This document shows, one piece after another, positions 21,891-30,731 of a stretch of DNA of 32,967 bases. Position numbers and translations under genes: made by a program. The notes below the pieces were generated by a model. That model saw only the letters and a list, made by a program, of their open reading frames with translations. It ran no database searches and had not been told where the DNA came from. The stretch comes from an uncultured Bacillota bacterium (GTDB lineage Bacteria > Bacillota > Clostridia > Oscillospirales > Oscillospiraceae). The stretch is taken from contig CANSDP010000022.1 in NCBI GenBank assembly GCA_947645675.1, positions 1 through 32,967 on the forward strand, in the 5' to 3' direction. The first letter of the stretch is position 1. Every line of letters starts with the position of its first letter.

Positions 21891-21971
21891 CCTACGAAAA
21901 GTAGAGCGGCTTTTTGTGGGTAAAACCTCCCTTTTTGCGCAGACTATAGCAGAAAAAGGAGGGGTTATTCC

Positions 21972-22643
21972 ATGGACGAAGAACAGGAGCAGATCACCGA
22001 AAATCCAATCGAGGACTTTGGGTCGTCAATCATCCGCACAGACCGGGGGACGGTCTATGTGCTGACCATCGTGGGGCAAATCGAGGGGCACCAACTTCTG
22101 CCCCCCACCAGCAAGAGCACCAAATACGAGCACGTCCTGCCCCTGCTGGCTACCATCGAGGGGAGTGAGCAGATCGACGGACTGCTCATCCTGCTGAACA
22201 ATGGCGGGGGAGACGTGGAGGCCGGGCTGGCCATCTCAGAGGTGATCGCCTCCATGTCCAAGCCCACCGTCTCCCTGGTGCTGGGGGGGAGCCACTCCAT
22301 CGGCGTGCCCCTGGCGGTGTCGGCGCGGAAGTCCTTCATCGCCCCGTCGGCGGCTATGACCATTCACCCAGTCCGGCTGAACGGCCTGGTCATCGGTGTG
22401 CCCCAGACCTTCTACTACTTCGAGCGTATTCAGGAGCGCATTTTGCAGTTCGTCACCGCCAACAGCCGTGTGAAGCGGGAGGCCTTTACAAAGCTGATGC
22501 TCCAAACGGGCGAGCTGGCCGCTGACGTGGGCAGCGTCATCTACGGCGAGGAGGCGGTGGAGCAGGGCCTCATCGACCGGATCGGCGGCCTGTCCGACGC
22601 CCTGGAGTGCCTGTATGGGATGATCGAGGAGAAAAAACGCTGA
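21972..22643 (+). CDS. tepA: ClpP-like protease of the TepA family
   Basis: A ClpP-fold serine protease of 223 aa, related to B. subtilis TepA, described as assisting protein translocation. Expected marks are present: ILLNNGGGDVEAG (oxyanion region), the catalytic serine in GGSHSIGVPL (S109), and the histidine in AAMTIHPVRL (H132). There is no signal peptide. In B. subtilis tepA lies close to spoIIIE/ftsK; here uppP is placed between them, with the same direction. AAAGGAGG lies before the ATG. A perfect terminator follows, so it is transcribed separately from uppP. Confidence 0.9.
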   Translation: MDEEQEQITENPIEDFGSSIIRTDRGTVYVLTIVGQIEGHQLLPPTSKSTKYEHVLPLLATIEGSEQIDGLLILLNNGGGDVEAGLAISEVIASMSKPTVSLVLGGSHSIGVPLAVSARKSFIAPSAAMTIHPVRLNGLVIGVPQTFYYFERIQERILQFVTANSRVKREAFTKLMLQTGELAADVGSVIYGEEAVEQGLIDRIGGLSDALECLYGMIEEKKR

Positions 22644-22669
22644 AAAGGCGGGGGAAACCCCGCCTTTTT
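22643..22669 (+). terminator. Terminator of tepA
   Basis: AAAAGGCGGGG/CCCCGCCTTTTT with a GAAA-type loop; it starts inside the stop codon. Confidence 0.92.
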
Positions 22670-22776
22670 ACTTGACACTACGCCAGAATAAAAACACTGG
22701 AATTTTCCTCCGGTCTGTGTTAATATAATATTTACTGATTTTATGGGCTTTTTGCCCCTTTGGGAGGTACATTATC

Positions 22777-23631
22777 TTGTCCTACTTCATGTCCGCCGTC
22801 CTGGGCTTTGTTCAGGGCGTGGCCGAATTTCTGCCCATCTCCAGCTCGGGCCACCTGACTCTGTTTCAGCATTTTTTCGGAATGCCCGAACCAGACCAGT
22901 TGTTTAACGTTCTGCTCCACTTCGCCACCCTGCTGTCGGTGTGCGTGGTCTACTGGCAGGACATCTGGGAGATGATTTTGGAGTTTTTCAGCTTTTTCAT
23001 CGACCTGTTCTCCCGCAGGACCTACCGGGGCAACCCGCCGGAGGCTAGGCGGATGGTGCTGCTGATTATTGTGGGCACCCTGCCCCTGTTTCTGGTACTG
23101 CCCATTCAGGACAAGGTGGAGGCCCTGGGAAGCAACCCCGTTTTCGTCGCCTGCGCCCTGCTGGTGACGGGCTGCATCCTGTTTCTCTCCGACCAGATGG
23201 CAAGGGGGCATAAGACGGTGCGCAGCGCCACCCTTCTGGACGTGCTTCTGGTGGGCATCGCGCAGGGCGCGGCCACGGTGCCCGGGCTGTCCCGCTCCGG
23301 CTGCACCATTTCCGCTGGGATGGTCCGGGGCTTTGACCGAAAGTTTGCCGTGCGGTACTCCTTCCTCATGTCCCTGCCCGCCGTGCTGGGGGCCACCCTG
23401 CTGAAGGTGCTGGACGTGATGGAGATGGAGGGGGGCTTTCCCAAGGAGAATCTGCCCAAATATCTGCTTGGCATGGGCATCGCCGCGGTGGTGGGTTATT
23501 TCTCCATCCAGCTGGTGAAGCTGCTGGCCAGCAAGGGCCGCTTCGGGGCCTTCGCCTTCTACTGCTGGGGGGCGGGAGCGCTGTCGCTGCTGCTGATTTT
23601 CATGGACTGGACCTTTGTCCCGGCGGTATAG
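22777..23631 (+). CDS. uppP: Undecaprenyl-diphosphatase
   Basis: A membrane phosphatase that recycles undecaprenyl pyrophosphate, the lipid carrier for wall synthesis. The 284-aa product has about eight membrane segments and the two active-site motifs: GVAEFLPISSSGH (14-26) and VPGLSRSGCTISAG. The start is TTG at 22777: GGGAGG lies nine bases before it, while the first ATG (22789) is 21 bases away, too far. A TATAAT-like box lies at 22724-22729, but no convincing -35 is visible. Product use fits the nearby ddl-murF pathway. Confidence 0.95.
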   Translation: MSYFMSAVLGFVQGVAEFLPISSSGHLTLFQHFFGMPEPDQLFNVLLHFATLLSVCVVYWQDIWEMILEFFSFFIDLFSRRTYRGNPPEARRMVLLIIVGTLPLFLVLPIQDKVEALGSNPVFVACALLVTGCILFLSDQMARGHKTVRSATLLDVLLVGIAQGAATVPGLSRSGCTISAGMVRGFDRKFAVRYSFLMSLPAVLGATLLKVLDVMEMEGGFPKENLPKYLLGMGIAAVVGYFSIQLVKLLASKGRFGAFAFYCWGAGALSLLLIFMDWTFVPAV

Positions 23632-23662
23632 CCTTGTCTGCAACTGAAAGGAAGTTTACATA

Positions 23663-26578
23663 ATGGCAACACAGAAGAAAACAGGGGGGAGCCGGACCGC
23701 GTCCAGCGGAGGACGGCGGGCCGCGCCCTCCTCCAAGGGGAAGAGCTCCTCGAAAGGGCGGCAGGCCCCGCCGCCCAGACAGCCCTACCGCCGGGAGATC
23801 GGGGCGGTGGTCTGCCTGCTGCTGGCTATCTTTTCCAGCTTTGGCTACTTCAATATGGAGGCCATCTTCATCGACCTGTTCTGCGGCCTGATAAAGGGCC
23901 TGCTGGGCTATGGGTTCTGGCTGATGCCACCCGCTCTGCTGCTGAGCAGCTATATTCTCATGTTCCACAGGGGACGGCCAGTGCGGCTGCGGGTGGTCTG
24001 CGCCCTGCTGCTGCCTCTGGTATTCTCCTGCTTCTTCCATGCCCTGCTGGCCCAGCCTCTGGAGTGGAACGGCCAGCTGTGGGGCCTGCTGATGGAGAGC
24101 GGAAGGCTGACCCAATCCGGCGGCGGACTGGGCGGCGTGCTGGCCCAGGGGATGATCTCCCTGTTCACCAAGTTCGGCGCGGCCATTGTGGCCCTGCTGG
24201 CCGGGCTGCTGATGGGGCTGACCGCTTTCAACCGCACCCTCCGGGACGTGGCCGACTGGATCTTCAGCCGCCCCCGGTATGAGTATGAGCCGGAGCCCGA
24301 GCCCGCCCCCCGCCGGGAGCGGGAGAGCGCCCGGAAGTCCGAGCGGAAGCGGGAGCCCCGCTATGAGGAGCGCCCCGCGCCCCCTCCGGCCCCAGCGGGC
24401 CGAAACGCCTCCCGTTCCTCCATCGACATCCCCGTGGACGACGGCCCCCTGGCCGGCCGGGAGCCTCCGGCGGCGGAGCGGAAGAAGAAGGGCTTTTTCA
24501 ACCGTCAGCCCCGGGTTCCCTCCCCCGACCAGCTTCTGCGGCCCCAGGAGACACCGGTACAGGAGGCCGCGCCCCCCGCGTCCCGGCCCGCAGCGGAGCA
24601 GGGTATGCGGCACGACCCGGATTTCCCCGCCATCTCCAAGCCGGAGCCCATCTCCCATCCCGGGAGCCTTCCCACAGTGGCGGATACGGTCCGCCCCCGG
24701 CGCGCTGAGACCGTCCCCGAGGAGCGGGAGGAGGTATTCCCCGTTCAGGCCGTGGAGACGGCGCCGGAGGAGCGGACGGACGACCTCCGTCCTTACACAG
24801 CGCCGCCGGAGGCCCCGCTGCCTCCTCTGCCGCCCACTCCGCCTGTGGTGCGGATTCCCTCCGCTCCGGCGGCTCCCGCGCCGGTGATGGAGAAGGTGAC
24901 CGCCAAGGAGGCGGCCAGCGAGGCCGCCCAGCTGGAGCAGGAGATTCAGCAGACCATGAGCCAGGAGACGCCGCCCTATCAGTACCCGCCCCTGTCCCTC
25001 CTGCGGGAGAACGGGGGAGCGATCGGCGGGGAGGCCCTGGGCGAGCTGAACGCCAACCGCCAGCGGCTGGGGGACACCATTCATTCCTTCGGAATCAACG
25101 CCAATATCGTCAACGTGGTTCGAGGGCCCTCGGTTACCCGTTATGAGCTGGCAATGGAGCAGGGGGTCAAGCTGACCAAGCTGACCAACCTGGCTGACGA
25201 CATCGCCCTGGCCCTGGGGGCCACCGGCGTGCGCATCGCTCCCATTCCAGACAAGATCTCCGTGGTGGGCATTGAGGTGCCCAACAAGGTGGTCTCTCCG
25301 GTAAGCATCCATGAGGTCATCGGCTCCACCAACTTTACAGGCAGCAAGTCCAAAACCTCCTTCGCCGTGGGCAAGGACATCAGCGGACAGGCCATCATCG
25401 GCGACATCGGCAAGCTGCCCCATCTGCTCATTGCCGGAACCACCGGCTCGGGCAAGTCGGTGTGTACCAACACCATCATTACCTCTCTGCTCTACAAGGC
25501 CACCCCGGAGGAGGTCCGCCTCATCATGGTGGACCCCAAAATGGTGGAGCTGGGCATTTACAACGGCATTCCCCATCTGCTCATCCCCGTGGTCACCGAC
25601 CCCAAGAAGGCCGCCGGGGCCCTCCAGTGGGCGGTCACCGAGATGATGAAGCGCTACCGCGCCTTCTCCGAGGTGGGGGTGCGCAAGCTGGAGGAGTACA
25701 ACGCCTACGCCGCCCGCACCGAGGGCGTGGACAAGATGCCGGCCATTGTGGTCCTTATCGACGAGCTGGCCGACCTGATGCTGGTGGCCGCCAAGGAGGT
25801 GGAGGAATCCATCTGCCGGGTGGCCCAGATGGGCCGCGCCGCCGGGATGCACCTAGTGATTGCTACCCAGCGGCCCTCCGCCGACGTGATCACCGGCCTG
25901 ATGAAGGCCAATATTCCGTCCAGAATTGCCTTCGCCGTGGCCTCCGCCATGGAGTCCCGGATCATTCTGGACACCCAGGGCGCGGAGAAGCTGGTGGGCA
26001 GGGGCGATATGCTCTTTGCCCCTCTGGGCTCCGGCAAGCCCCAACGGGTCCAGGGCTGCTTCATCTCCGACCCGGAGGTGGCCGCTGTGGTGAATTTTGT
26101 CAAGCAGAACAGCGGCGCGGCTCAGTATGACAACGCCGTCATGGAGGAGATCGAGCACAACGCCGCTGAGAAGGACAAGGGCTCCAAGGGGGTGGGCGGC
26201 TCCGCTCCCGAGGATGTGGACAGCGAGTTTGACGAGCTCATCGACGCCGCCGCCGAGGTGGTGGTGGAGACGGGGCAGGCCTCGGTGTCCATGCTCCAGC
26301 GGCGGCTGAAGCTGGGCTACGCCCGGGCCGCCCGATTGGTGGACCAGCTGGAGGAGAAGGGCATTGTGGGCCCCTTCGAGGGCTCCAAGCCCCGGCAGCT
26401 GCTTGTCACCAAGGAGCAGTGGCAGGAGATGAAGTACCGCCAGGGCATCACCACCCCCGGCGGCGCGCCTGCGGCTCCTCCCGCTCCGGCACCTGTGGAG
26501 GCCGCGCCTCTCGCAGGGGCCGCGCCCCCCTTCGACGTGGAGGAGGCCCTGGACCGGGCGGAGGAGGATACGCTGTAG
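23663..26578 (+). CDS. ftsK: DNA translocase FtsK/SpoIIIE
   Basis: A septum-bound DNA pump that clears chromosomes during division and, in spore formers, fills the forespore. It is 971 aa, longer than B. subtilis SpoIIIE. Order of parts: a basic N-terminal tail (1-45), four membrane segments (about 45-185), a disordered Arg/Pro/Glu-rich linker (about 210-430), then the motor with Walker A GTTGSGKS (592-599), VVLIDELADLM (Walker B) and ATQRPS, and a C-terminal gamma winged helix (about 850-920: LQRRLKLGYARAARLVDQLE) that reads DNA polarity sequences. The final tail is Ala/Pro-rich. Its TAG stop lies in an inverted repeat. Confidence 0.96.
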   Translation: MATQKKTGGSRTASSGGRRAAPSSKGKSSSKGRQAPPPRQPYRREIGAVVCLLLAIFSSFGYFNMEAIFIDLFCGLIKGLLGYGFWLMPPALLLSSYILMFHRGRPVRLRVVCALLLPLVFSCFFHALLAQPLEWNGQLWGLLMESGRLTQSGGGLGGVLAQGMISLFTKFGAAIVALLAGLLMGLTAFNRTLRDVADWIFSRPRYEYEPEPEPAPRRERESARKSERKREPRYEERPAPPPAPAGRNASRSSIDIPVDDGPLAGREPPAAERKKKGFFNRQPRVPSPDQLLRPQETPVQEAAPPASRPAAEQGMRHDPDFPAISKPEPISHPGSLPTVADTVRPRRAETVPEEREEVFPVQAVETAPEERTDDLRPYTAPPEAPLPPLPPTPPVVRIPSAPAAPAPVMEKVTAKEAASEAAQLEQEIQQTMSQETPPYQYPPLSLLRENGGAIGGEALGELNANRQRLGDTIHSFGINANIVNVVRGPSVTRYELAMEQGVKLTKLTNLADDIALALGATGVRIAPIPDKISVVGIEVPNKVVSPVSIHEVIGSTNFTGSKSKTSFAVGKDISGQAIIGDIGKLPHLLIAGTTGSGKSVCTNTIITSLLYKATPEEVRLIMVDPKMVELGIYNGIPHLLIPVVTDPKKAAGALQWAVTEMMKRYRAFSEVGVRKLEEYNAYAARTEGVDKMPAIVVLIDELADLMLVAAKEVEESICRVAQMGRAAGMHLVIATQRPSADVITGLMKANIPSRIAFAVASAMESRIILDTQGAEKLVGRGDMLFAPLGSGKPQRVQGCFISDPEVAAVVNFVKQNSGAAQYDNAVMEEIEHNAAEKDKGSKGVGGSAPEDVDSEFDELIDAAAEVVVETGQASVSMLQRRLKLGYARAARLVDQLEEKGIVGPFEGSKPRQLLVTKEQWQEMKYRQGITTPGGAPAAPPAPAPVEAAPLAGAAPPFDVEEALDRAEEDTL

Positions 26579-26689
26579 GGACGCATCATGATGCGTCCGT
26601 ATCCACAGAGCGGTACAAGACAGGCGGGGCGGACGCTTCGTGAAGCGTCCCTACGAAGGCGACGGGCCGCCGAGGTCGTCGGCCCCTAC
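26575..26689. repeat. GTAGGG inverted-repeat element overlapping the ftsK stop
   Basis: The outer ends GTAGGGACGC (26575-26584) and GCGTCCCTAC (26645-26654) are perfect inverted copies. Two hairpins lie inside: GGACGCATCATGATGCGTCC-like on the left and GGACGCTTCGTGAAGCGTCC on the right. A second, partial copy ending in CGGCCCCTAC follows to 26689. The ftsK stop codon TAG is bases 2-4 of the element. Confidence 0.8.
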
Positions 26690-26720
26690 AAATAAACCAT
26701 CGGGAGAGAAAAAACACATT

Positions 26721-27917
26721 ATGACCCAACAAAAACGCCAACAGGCGGTCCGCCTTTTCGCGGCGGTACTGGCCCTCACCGCTCTGGCTAACGGCCTGGG
26801 GAGCAACATTTTTTCCAACTACTTCAACGAGGTCTTTCACATCGACTCGGTTCAGCGGGGGTTCATCGAGATTCCCCGGGAAAGTCCCGGCATCCTGTGC
26901 ATGGTGCTGGTGGCGGCGCTGGGCTTTCTGGGCAACATTTGGATGTCTGTTGTGGCCCAGGTGCTGGTGCTGGTGGGGCTGGTCGTCATGGGCTGGATGT
27001 CCCCGGATTATGGGACCATGCTGGTCTTTCTGTTCATCCACTCTCTGGGGATGCACCTGTTCATGCCCCTCAACGACGCCATCTCCATGGACCTGGCCGA
27101 GAAGGGGAAGGTGGGGGAGACCCTGGGGAAGCTCAAGGGGGTCAATACCCTGTTCTCCATGGCGGCGGCGGTGCTGGTATTCTTCGGCTTCCGGACGGGC
27201 TTTTTCAGCTTCCGGAGCGGGACCATCCTGCCCTTTGCCCTGGGCGCGGTGACGACGGCGGCGGCCGTCGTGCTGCTGGTCATGATGGTCCGCGCCATGC
27301 CTCGGGGGGAGGGGGTTAAAAACCACAAGCTCCTCTTCCGCAAGCGGTACATGCCCTACTACATGGTCACCCTGGCCTACGGCTGTCAGAAGCGGATTAA
27401 GATCGTCTTTGCCCCCTGGGTCATCATCAACCTGCTGGGGCAGGGGGCGGACACCGTGGCCCTGCTTACCATCGTGGTCCACCTGGCGGGGACCTGGCTG
27501 GCCCCCGTCATCGGCAGGATGCTGGACAGGCTGGGCGTGAAGAAGATGCTGTTGGTGGAGGCCGTATACATCGCCGTCAGCTTCTTGACAATGGGATGGC
27601 TGGCCGGGATGCTAGCGGGGGGGAGCTTCGGCCTGAGAGACCCACTGACCTGGCTGGTATACGGGGCCTATGTGCTGTGCGTCCTCTTTGAGCAGTTCAA
27701 CATGGTTCACTCCTACATGATGCGCTCCATCGCCCTGGACCCCGGCGAGGTCACCCGGACCCTGTCGGTGGGGCTGAGCGTGGACCATGTGATGGCCATT
27801 ATCGCCTCCCCCATCATGGGCGTGATCTGGAAAACCTGGGGGGTGCAGTATGTCTTTGCGGCGGCTATGCTGTCGGCCCTGCTCCAGGTGGCGGCAGCGG
27901 CCATGACGGAGAAATAA
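26721..27917 (+). CDS. MFS transporter
   Basis: A 398-aa membrane protein with about 12 hydrophobic segments and the major facilitator layout; the positively charged loop MLDRLGVKKMLLVE resembles the loop motif in the second half. The N-terminal part starts GLGSNIFSNYFNEVFHIDS, and a short amphipathic loop near 200 separates the halves. The substrate is unknown. The start at 26721 is the first ATG after the repeat; GGGAGAG is about 12 bases upstream, a weak distance. Codons further upstream belong to the repeat. Confidence 0.87.
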   Translation: MTQQKRQQAVRLFAAVLALTALANGLGSNIFSNYFNEVFHIDSVQRGFIEIPRESPGILCMVLVAALGFLGNIWMSVVAQVLVLVGLVVMGWMSPDYGTMLVFLFIHSLGMHLFMPLNDAISMDLAEKGKVGETLGKLKGVNTLFSMAAAVLVFFGFRTGFFSFRSGTILPFALGAVTTAAAVVLLVMMVRAMPRGEGVKNHKLLFRKRYMPYYMVTLAYGCQKRIKIVFAPWVIINLLGQGADTVALLTIVVHLAGTWLAPVIGRMLDRLGVKKMLLVEAVYIAVSFLTMGWLAGMLAGGSFGLRDPLTWLVYGAYVLCVLFEQFNMVHSYMMRSIALDPGEVTRTLSVGLSVDHVMAIIASPIMGVIWKTWGVQYVFAAAMLSALLQVAAAAMTEK

Positions 27918-27951
27918 ATTATTTCATTTCTATTAAATTTCCTGAAAGGTC

Positions 27952-27980
27952 TTTACATCCCCGGAGTTTTGGAGTAGACT
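27952..27980 (+). promoter_or_regulatory. Promoter of ireB
   Basis: TTTACA (27952-27957), 17-base spacer, TAGACT (27975-27980), 32 bases before the ATG. Confidence 0.65.
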
Positions 27981-28012
27981 AGTCACAGATATACAATTTG
28001 GGAGGTGCGAAT

Positions 28013-28264
28013 ATGGGAGATATGGACTACACCAGAAAATTCAGTTTGGGTGACCAGCGGGACATGGAGATCAAGGCCATCCTGACCACGGTGTATCAGG
28101 CCCTGCAGGAGAAAGGCTATAACCCCATCAATCAGATTGTGGGCTATATCCTGTCGGAGGACCCCACCTATATCACCAACCACAACAACGCCCGTGCCCT
28201 CATCCGCAAGGCGGACCGGGACGAGCTGCTCCAGACCCTGGTCAGGTACTATCTGACCCACTGA
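28013..28264 (+). CDS. ireB: IreB/UPF0297-family regulatory phosphoprotein
   Basis: An 83-aa protein of the UPF0297 family (YrzL in B. subtilis, IreB in Enterococcus, where the Ser/Thr kinase IreK phosphorylates it in cephalosporin tolerance). Features seen: [40 protein letters not shown] and GDPTYI-like [13 protein letters not shown]. Two threonines in ILTTVYQ correspond to the phosphorylated pair. GGGAGGTG precedes the ATG at 28013. In many Bacillota it is followed by ruvX; here a terminator and a DUF523 gene follow, so it is monocistronic. Confidence 0.93.
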   Translation: MGDMDYTRKFSLGDQRDMEIKAILTTVYQALQEKGYNPINQIVGYILSEDPTYITNHNNARALIRKADRDELLQTLVRYYLTH

Positions 28265-28275
28265 ACAGACCAAGG

Positions 28276-28304
28276 ACGGCCCGCCCACCGGCGGGCCGCT
28301 TTTC
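28276..28304 (+). terminator. Terminator of ireB
   Basis: GGCCCGCC (28278-28285) pairs with GGCGGGCC (28290-28297), followed by GCTTTT. Confidence 0.85.
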
Positions 28305-28319
28305 GTAGGAGGGACATAT

Positions 28320-28763
28320 ATGAACATCTTAGTCAGCCACTGCTTTTTGGGAGAGCCCTGCCGGTACGACGGCCAGAGCCGCCTGGACCGGCAGATCATC
28401 GAGCTGCACCGGGCGGGGCATAACCTGATTCCCGTCTGTCCCGAGGTACTGGGGGGGCTGGAAGTCCCTCGGAGCCCCGCGGAGCTCCAGCCCGACGGCC
28501 GGGTGGTCACCGAGGACGGCCAGGATGTCACCGCCGCCTACCGGGCCGGGGCGGAGCGGGCGGTGGAGATCGCCAGGGAGAACGGCTGTACCGTGGCCAT
28601 TTTGAAGGCCCGGTCCCCCTCCTGCGGCTGTGGGGAGGTCTACGACGGTACCTTTACCCACACCCTCACCCCCGGCTGGGGAGCCGCCGCCAGACTGCTG
28701 AACGAGGCGGGGCTGGAGGTTATGGACGAGGAGCATTTGCAGGCCTGGCTGTATCAGGACTGA
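28320..28763 (+). CDS. DUF523-family protein
   Basis: A 147-aa protein matching DUF523: it begins with an SHCFLGEPCRYDG motif (C8 and C14), has LIPVCPEVLGGLEVPRSPAE, and the conserved cysteine cluster LKARSPSCGCGEVYDGTFT. The cysteines suggest metal or cluster binding, but no biochemical role is established. AGGAGGG lies seven bases before the ATG. It is followed by the phosphate transporter gene in the same direction, 55 bases away. Confidence 0.9.
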   Translation: MNILVSHCFLGEPCRYDGQSRLDRQIIELHRAGHNLIPVCPEVLGGLEVPRSPAELQPDGRVVTEDGQDVTAAYRAGAERAVEIARENGCTVAILKARSPSCGCGEVYDGTFTHTLTPGWGAAARLLNEAGLEVMDEEHLQAWLYQD

Positions 28764-28818
28764 ACGAGGTGCTATTCCCGTCAGCCGCCGCATAATTTGG
28801 GGTATGGAGGTGTTGTCC

Positions 28819-29847
28819 ATGCCCCTTTCTTTTGCGTCTTTTCTGGGCCAGATGGTCCAAAATCCTGCCCTTTTTTCCACCGTTCTGCTGATTTTGGCCG
28901 TCCTGCTGGTCAACGGCTGGACGGATGCCCCCAACGCCATTGCCGGGGTGGTGGTGACGGGGGCCCTCCCGTTCCGGACCGCCGTGGTGATGGCGGCGGT
29001 GTGCAACTTTTTGGGCGTGCTGTGCGTCACGTCGGTGAACGCCTCGGTGGCGGAGACGGTGTACTCCATCGCCTCCTTCGGCGGGGGGACAGGGGAGGCC
29101 CTCACCGCCCTGCGCGCCGCTATGACGGCAATCGTCCTGTGGGCGGGGCTGGCCTGGCTCTTCGGCATCCCCACCAGCGAGAGCCACGCCCTGGTGGCCG
29201 GCATCTCCGGGGCGGCGGTGGCCCTGGAGGGCTCCTTCTCCTGCATCCGCTGGGACTGCTGGGCCAAGGTGCTGCTGGGGCTGGTTCTGTCCGCTGCCGC
29301 CGGGTTCTGGGCGGGACGGGGAGCTCTGAGACGGCTGAAATCTGTAAAGCTATCTGACCGTACACTCCATGGGGCGCAGCTCTCCGGGGCGGCGGTGACC
29401 GCCTTTCTCCACGGAGCCCAGGACGGGCAGAAGTTTTTGGGGGTGTTTCTTTTAGGCAGCGCCCTGGCCCAGGGCAGGGAGGACGAGGGGACCTTCCTCA
29501 TCCCCGTTTGGCTGATGGCTCTGTGCGCCCTCTTCATGGCCCTGGGCACCCTGATGGGCGGGCGCAGGATCATCGACACGGTGGGCCGGGAGATGGTCTC
29601 CCCGGGCCCCCGGGAGGGCCTTGCCGCCGACCTTGGGAATATCGCCTGCCTCCTGGGCGCCACCCTGCTTGGCCTGCCCGTCTCCACCACCCACACCCGC
29701 ACCTGCGCCCTGCTGGGGGCGGGGAGCGCCGGGGGGGCCCGCCCCGACCGGGCGGTGGCCGGGAGAATCGCCCTGGCCTGGGTCCTCACCTTCCCCGGCT
29801 GTATGGCTATCGGGTACTGGATGGCAAAATGGTTCCTCCGCGCATAG
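28819..29847 (+). CDS. PiT-family inorganic phosphate transporter
   Basis: A membrane symporter of 342 aa with about 10 hydrophobic segments and the two inverted PiT signature repeats: NGWTDAPNAIAGVV near the N-terminus and VSTTHTRTCALLGAG near the C-terminus; FGIPTSESHALVAGISG is the partner motif. It takes up phosphate with a cation. The start is the ATG at 28819, since GGAGGTG lies six bases before it; the upstream ATG at 28804 is part of that binding site. There is no PhoU-like (DUF47) gene next to it, which often accompanies PiT genes. Confidence 0.9.
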   Translation: MPLSFASFLGQMVQNPALFSTVLLILAVLLVNGWTDAPNAIAGVVVTGALPFRTAVVMAAVCNFLGVLCVTSVNASVAETVYSIASFGGGTGEALTALRAAMTAIVLWAGLAWLFGIPTSESHALVAGISGAAVALEGSFSCIRWDCWAKVLLGLVLSAAAGFWAGRGALRRLKSVKLSDRTLHGAQLSGAAVTAFLHGAQDGQKFLGVFLLGSALAQGREDEGTFLIPVWLMALCALFMALGTLMGGRRIIDTVGREMVSPGPREGLAADLGNIACLLGATLLGLPVSTTHTRTCALLGAGSAGGARPDRAVAGRIALAWVLTFPGCMAIGYWMAKWFLRA

Positions 29848-29910
29848 CCTAGTCTGGAAGCAACCGTACAGGCGCGCACCTGCGAGTGTTCCAGAAAGGA
29901 TTCATACATC
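29848..29910 (+). promoter_or_regulatory. Structured leader before the ZIP transporter gene
   Basis: TCTGGAA (29853-29859) pairs with TTCCAGA (29889-29895), enclosing CAGG (29869-29872)/CCTG (29879-29882). The outer stem ends at the ribosome binding site AAAGGA. It could modulate translation; no known riboswitch class was recognised. Confidence 0.4.
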
Positions 29911-30693
29911 GTGTTACAGGCACTTCTTTGGGCTGCCGGGGGCACGGGCTTCACCGCCCTGATGACCGCCTCCGGGGCCGCTGTAGTCTTTTTGTTCCGC
30001 AAGAAAAATTCCAAAACTCTCCACCGGGTCATGCTGGGCTTTGCCGCCGGGGTGATGATCGCGGCCAGCATGTGGTCGCTGCTCATCCCGGCCATTGAGA
30101 AGGCGGAGGAGCTGGGGCAGGCGGGCTGGCTCCCCGCCGCCGGAGGCTCGGTACTGGGCATCGGCTTTCTGCTGCTGATGGATTTCCTTCTGCCCCATTT
30201 CGGGCCGGAGTCCTTCCACCGGGGGGCCGGACCCAGCCGGACCGCCCTGCTGGTGCTGGCGGTCACCCTGCACAACATCCCGGAGGGAATGGCGGTGGGG
30301 GTGTCCTTCGCCCTGGCCGCCCAGAACGGAGATGCCGCCCTCCTCACCGCGTCCACCGCCCTGGCCATCGGGATTGGCATCCAGAACTTCCCCGAGGGAG
30401 CGGCCATCTCCCTGCCTCTGTACCAGGAGGGGATGGGGAAGGGGAAGGCCTTCCTCATCGGAGCCGCCTCCGGGCTGGTGGAGCCTGTGTTCGCTCTGCT
30501 CACCGTGCTGGTGGCCGGGACGGTCCAGCTGGTCCTGCCCTGGCTGCTGTCCTTCGCCGCCGGAGCCATGCTCTATGTGGTGGTGGAGGAGCTCATCCCC
30601 GAGGCCAACCTGTCCCAGGGAGGCCACTCGGGCACCCTGGGGGTCATGGCCGGGTTCCTCGTTATGATGATCCTGGACGTGGCGCTTGGTTAA
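29911..30693 (+). CDS. ZIP-family metal transporter
   Basis: A 260-aa membrane protein with about eight segments. Hallmark metal-site motifs are TLHNIPEGMAVGVSFA and IGIQNFPEGAAISLPLY, and VVEELIPEA lies toward the end, as in ZupT-type importers of zinc, iron or manganese. The start is GTG at 29911, ten bases after AAAGGA and directly after a structured leader; no ATG offers a better site. The stop is followed by a hairpin. Metal preference cannot be predicted from sequence alone. Confidence 0.93.
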   Translation: MLQALLWAAGGTGFTALMTASGAAVVFLFRKKNSKTLHRVMLGFAAGVMIAASMWSLLIPAIEKAEELGQAGWLPAAGGSVLGIGFLLLMDFLLPHFGPESFHRGAGPSRTALLVLAVTLHNIPEGMAVGVSFALAAQNGDAALLTASTALAIGIGIQNFPEGAAISLPLYQEGMGKGKAFLIGAASGLVEPVFALLTVLVAGTVQLVLPWLLSFAAGAMLYVVVEELIPEANLSQGGHSGTLGVMAGFLVMMILDVALG

Positions 30694-30699
30694 CATAAT

Positions 30700-30726
30700 A
30701 GTCCGCCCTGTATCTCAGGGCGGACT
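30700..30726. terminator. Hairpin between convergent genes
   Basis: AGTCCGCCCTG (30700-30710) is perfectly complementary to CAGGGCGGACT (30716-30726) with a five-base loop. Only GTTT follows on the + strand and ATTAT on the other, so termination may be moderate in both directions. Confidence 0.7.
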
Positions 30727-30731
30727 GTTTA

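Noticed and set aside
23600..25852. 750-codon open frame on the minus strand
   Set aside because: Fully antisense to ftsK; Gly/His/Leu/Arg-rich shadow without domain features.
28329..30569. 746-codon open frame on the minus strand
   Set aside because: It spans antisense to three recognised genes (DUF523, PiT, ZIP) and the terminators between them; biased Ala/Pro/Ser/Arg composition.
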